In this document: in pieces, positions 61,999-64,000 of the stretch | How positions within the stretch are numbered: position 1 is the stretch's first letter | Layout: the number at the start of each line of letters is the position of its first letter | NCBI GenBank assembly: GCA_963754955.1 | Contig: CAVWHY010000012.1 | Coordinates: forward strand, 1,364,001-1,428,000 | Reading direction: 5' to 3' | DNA length: 64,000 nt | Source: CAVQJU01 sp963754955 | Lineage (GTDB): Bacteria > Acidobacteriota > Vicinamibacteria > Vicinamibacterales > CAVVIG01 | Translations under genes and position numbers: made by a program | Notes under the pieces: model-generated | Seen by the model: only the letters and a program-made list of their open reading frames with translations | The model's database searches: none | What the model was told of the DNA's origin: nothing

Positions 61999-63040
61999 GT
62001 GAAACGCCTCGTGGTCGTTGCGCCCAACTGGCTGGGCGATGCGGTGATGGCGCTGCCGGCCATCGCGGACGTGCGCCGGGCCCGTCCGGATGCCTCGATT
62101 GCCGTGGCCGCGCGACCCGCGGTCGCGCCGCTGTTCACGCTGACGCCCGACGTCGACGAGGTCATCACGCTGACCGATGATCGGCCGGCGGCCCTCTCTG
62201 GCCGCGAGACCGCGCTGCTGCTGCCGAACTCGTTTCAATCGGCGCTGACCGCGAAGCGCGCCGGCGTGCCGGAACGCTGGGGCTACTCGACGGACTGGCG
62301 GCGCATCCTGCTCACGCGCGCGGTCCGGCGCCCGCCGTCGGGCTTGCATCAGATCGCGTACTACCAGCAGCTCGTTGCCGCGCTCGGCTTCCCGAACGGT
62401 CCTGCGGCGCCGCGCATCGATGCCGCCCCTGCGCTTCGCGAGGCAGGTGCCGGCGCGCTGCGGCAAGGCGGGCTGGGACGGGCGCACGCCGATCGTCGCG
62501 CTTGCGCCGGGCGCCGCCTTCGGTTCGTCGAAGCGATGGGCGCCGCACGCGTTTGCGGATCTCGCGGCGGGGCTCGCGGACGAACATGTCGCGACAGTTC
62601 TCATCGGCGCCGCCGGCGACCGCGCGACGGCCGCCGAGGTGGTGCACGCCGCCAGGGGCCGCGCCACGTTGATCGACCTCGTCGGACAGACCGACGTGCC
62701 CACGCTCGCCGGCCTCCTGACGAACTGCCGCGCGCTCGTCGCCAACGACTCGGGCGCCCTGCATCTGGCCGCTGCCCTAGGAGTGAGCGTGACCGCCGTC
62801 TATGGGCCCACCGATGAACGCCTCACGGCCCCGGTGGCCAGTGGCGAGTGGCCAGTGGCCGGCGAGTCACCCATCGGCGGTCACCGATCACTGACCACTG
62901 ACCACCGCCCGCTGGTGACCGTGATGACCAACCCCGTGTGGTGCCGGCCGTGCTGGCTGCGCGAGTGCCCGCTCGATCGCGCGTGCATGGACGGGATTGC
63001 GCCAACCCGTGTGCTGGACGAGACCAGGCGGATGCTGTGA
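61999..63040 (+). CDS. waaF: ADP-heptose:LPS heptosyltransferase (WaaF-like, one frameshift)
   Basis: About 347 residues of GT family 9. It adds heptose to the LPS inner core. It shows LVVVAPNWLGDAVMALPAIA, LLLPNSFQSALTAKRAGVPE, WGYSTDWRRILLTRAVRR, then after an indel near 62450 TPIVALAPGAAFGSSKRWAP, LIDLVGQTDVPTLAGLLTNC and ALVANDSGALHLAAALGVSV. The C-terminus WCRPCWLRECPLDRACMDGI is usual for WaaF. Between TDERLTAP and VMTNPVWC lies an extra stretch of about 25 residues encoded by an inverted repeat array (see repeat). TACTAT at 61984-61989 precedes the GTG by 9 bases. Confidence 0.9.
62834..62905. repeat. 7-bp-period inverted array inside waaF
   Basis: The left part repeats GTGGCCA/GTGGCGA words (from 62834); the right part has CACTGAC, CACTGAC, CAC (ending 62905), whose complement is GTGGTCAGTGGTCAGTG. 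The arms are imperfect inverse complements and keep the reading frame, adding roughly 25 residues to WaaF. It resembles the 7-bp arrays at 18001-18079 in form, with a different word. Confidence 0.75.
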
Positions 63041-63633
63041 CACAACCCGACAGACAAGACGCGCCTGCCGCCCGGCGGGCGGTGTTTCTCGATCGCGACG
63101 GCACCATCATCGAAGAAGTCGGGTACCTCGACCGCCCCGAACGCGTTGAGTTGTATCCGTGGAGTATCGACGCCATCCGCGCCTTCAATCGCGCCGGTCT
63201 CATCGTGGTGATGGTGACGAACCAGTCCGGCGTCGCGCGCGGCTTCTTCACGGAAGCGGTGGTGGACGAGGTGCACCAGCATATGGCTGCGATCCTGGCC
63301 GAGGGCGGTGCGCGCATCGACGCCTATTACTATTGTCCGCACCATCCTGACGGCAAGGTCGAGGGCTACGCGCAAGCGTGCGAATGCCGGAAGCCCGGCC
63401 GCGGACTCGTCGATCGCGCCGTCCGCGAGTTCGGCGTCGATCCGGCGTCGTCGTTCGTCGTCGGCGACCGCTGGTTCGATGTCGGGCTCGCCCGTCGCGT
63501 CGGGGCTGAAGCCGTCCTGGTGAGGACGGGATACGGCATGTCGGAAGAGCACAACCCGCCGGACGGTCTCACGGCCGACGCCGTCGTGGACAACCTGATC
63601 GCCGCCGCGACCTGGATACTCGGCCGATGCTGA
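63037..63633 (+). CDS. gmhB: D-glycero-D-manno-heptose 1,7-bisphosphate 7-phosphatase
   Basis: 198 residues from GTG 63037, overlapping the waaF stop. It is a HAD-family phosphatase: RRAVFLDRDGTIIEEVGYLD (nucleophile DxD), LIVVMVTNQSGVARGFFTEA and YYYCPHHPDGKVEGYAQACECRK with Cys/His zinc ligands (written here as two overlapping parts: CPHHPDG and ACECRKPGRG). SFVVGDRWFDVGLARRVGAE follows. The zinc loop is typical of GmhB. It removes the 7-phosphate in ADP-heptose synthesis, between the two HldE activities. Confidence 0.94.
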   Translation: MTQPDRQDAPAARRAVFLDRDGTIIEEVGYLDRPERVELYPWSIDAIRAFNRAGLIVVMVTNQSGVARGFFTEAVVDEVHQHMAAILAEGGARIDAYYYCPHHPDGKVEGYAQACECRKPGRGLVDRAVREFGVDPASSFVVGDRWFDVGLARRVGAEAVLVRTGYGMSEEHNPPDGLTADAVVDNLIAAATWILGRC

Positions 63634-64000
63634 TAGCCCGCTCAGTTCATCCGTTGCCCGGCGATGCCGAGCGCAAGGAACGCCTGCTTTCGCTCGTCGA
63701 CGGGTTCAGCAGCCGGCGCGTGCTGATCGTCGGCGACCTCATCGCCGACGAGTTCATCTACGGCGAGGTCGCCCGCGTCTCGCGCGAGGCGCCCGTGCTG
63801 ATCCTCAAGTACGACGCGACCGAGATGGTGGCCGGCGGCGCGGGCAACGCCGCGAACAACGTTGCCGCGCTCGGGGGCCGCGCCCGCCTTGCGGGACTGG
63901 TCGGCGCCGACCCGGAAGGGCGACGGCTTCTCGCGAGCTTCGCCCGCGGCGTCGAGCGCGCGCACATCGTGCGTTCACCCGCGTACCCGACCCCGGTCAA
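63627..64000 (+). CDS. hldE: Heptose 7-phosphate kinase (HldE/RfaE N-terminal domain), partial
   Basis: ATG 63627 overlaps the gmhB end by 7 bases. The 124 residues in the window read LLSLVDGFSSRRVLIVGDLI, ADEFIYGEVARVSREAPVLI, KYDATEMVAGGAGNAANNVA and ALGGRARLAGLVGADPEGRR, the N-terminal half of the PfkB-type heptose kinase with its GGAGNAANN motif. It runs off the right edge, so I cannot tell whether the adenylyltransferase domain is fused (HldE) or separate (RfaE1). It completes a waaF-gmhB-hldE heptose operon. Confidence 0.92.
   Translation, partial: MLIARSVHPLPGDAERKERLLSLVDGFSSRRVLIVGDLIADEFIYGEVARVSREAPVLILKYDATEMVAGGAGNAANNVAALGGRARLAGLVGADPEGRRLLASFARGVERAHIVRSPAYPTPV

Overview
The window is a high-GC stretch of a Gram-negative, LPS-making bacterium. 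The best guess is Acidobacteriota, probably class Vicinamibacteria. The reasons are the combined gene content: TonB receptors with a carboxypeptidase-regulatory N-terminus, an anti-sigma/YCF48 fusion, PEGA proteins, an S8 protease with NIVWGS repeats, DUF2950/DUF3300 and DUF6152 neighbours, and secreted TldD-like proteins. The taxonomic call is inference; no rRNA is present. Many conserved genes (nadE, tpiA, waaF, the sigma factor, apbE, the tldD pair) are interrupted by single-base indels in G/C contexts, so most 'broken' genes here are probably sequencing errors rather than real pseudogenes. I annotate them as whole genes and flag the shifts.

Layout. 1-3.4 kb: a PQQ dehydrogenase/cytochrome c pair, small proteins and an SMP-30 beta-propeller. 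3.4-8 kb: a DUF4139 protein, then a pilin-like / sigma factor / anti-sigma-YCF48 operon. 8-13.7 kb: two secreted TldD/PmbA-family proteins, an M23 peptidase, and an NfeD-SPFH membrane operon. 13.7-18.8 kb: a coiled-coil PilZ protein divergent from a pseudo-receiver/PEGA protein, then a TatT-like protein. 18.8-21.4 kb: an extracytoplasmic flavin electron-transfer set (ApbE, polyferredoxin, FMN-binding protein). 21.4-24.9 kb: DUF3237, a bicupin, a scarred DUF2157-like locus and a c'-type cytochrome.

24.9-34.4 kb is the most interesting part. A CarH/LitR-type MerR-cobalamin photoreceptor with all signature residues heads a leftward operon (TonB receptor, redoxin, NAD-binding DUF2867 protein). 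It is divergent from a sigma-54 AAA+ activator followed by a DUF523-DUF1722 (YbgA-like) gene, an exported protein and a CPA2 antiporter. A 33-bp palindrome between them supplies a TTGACA -35 box to each direction, so the module reads as a light/B12 switch that may gate a sigma-54 regulon and a receptor.

34.4-46.1 kb: DUF2950 and DUF3300 proteins, an S8 protease with a WGS-repeat tail, a membrane HD-GYP/GAF/GGDEF protein, a DUF2182-DUF1326 pair, and a secreted G8-domain protein closely resembling the vertebrate hyaluronan-degrading CEMIP/TMEM2 family. 46.4-49.1 kb: a 2.6-kb segment carrying a CoA-transferase and an enoyl-CoA hydratase is bounded by an intact tRNA-Leu(GAG) and a 60-bp copy of that tRNA's 3' half, the geometry of an integrated element.

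49.4-64 kb is mostly housekeeping: a UshA-like nucleotidase; gap-pgk-tpiA-secG; the lipid A/Kdo operon waaA-lpxK-lpxL; two exported proteins; nadE; and the heptose pathway waaF-gmhB-hldE, which runs off the right edge. Recurrent small-scale structure includes TANNNT boxes 6-12 nt before start codons (leaderless promoters), 7-bp-period inverted arrays, and intergenic palindromes.
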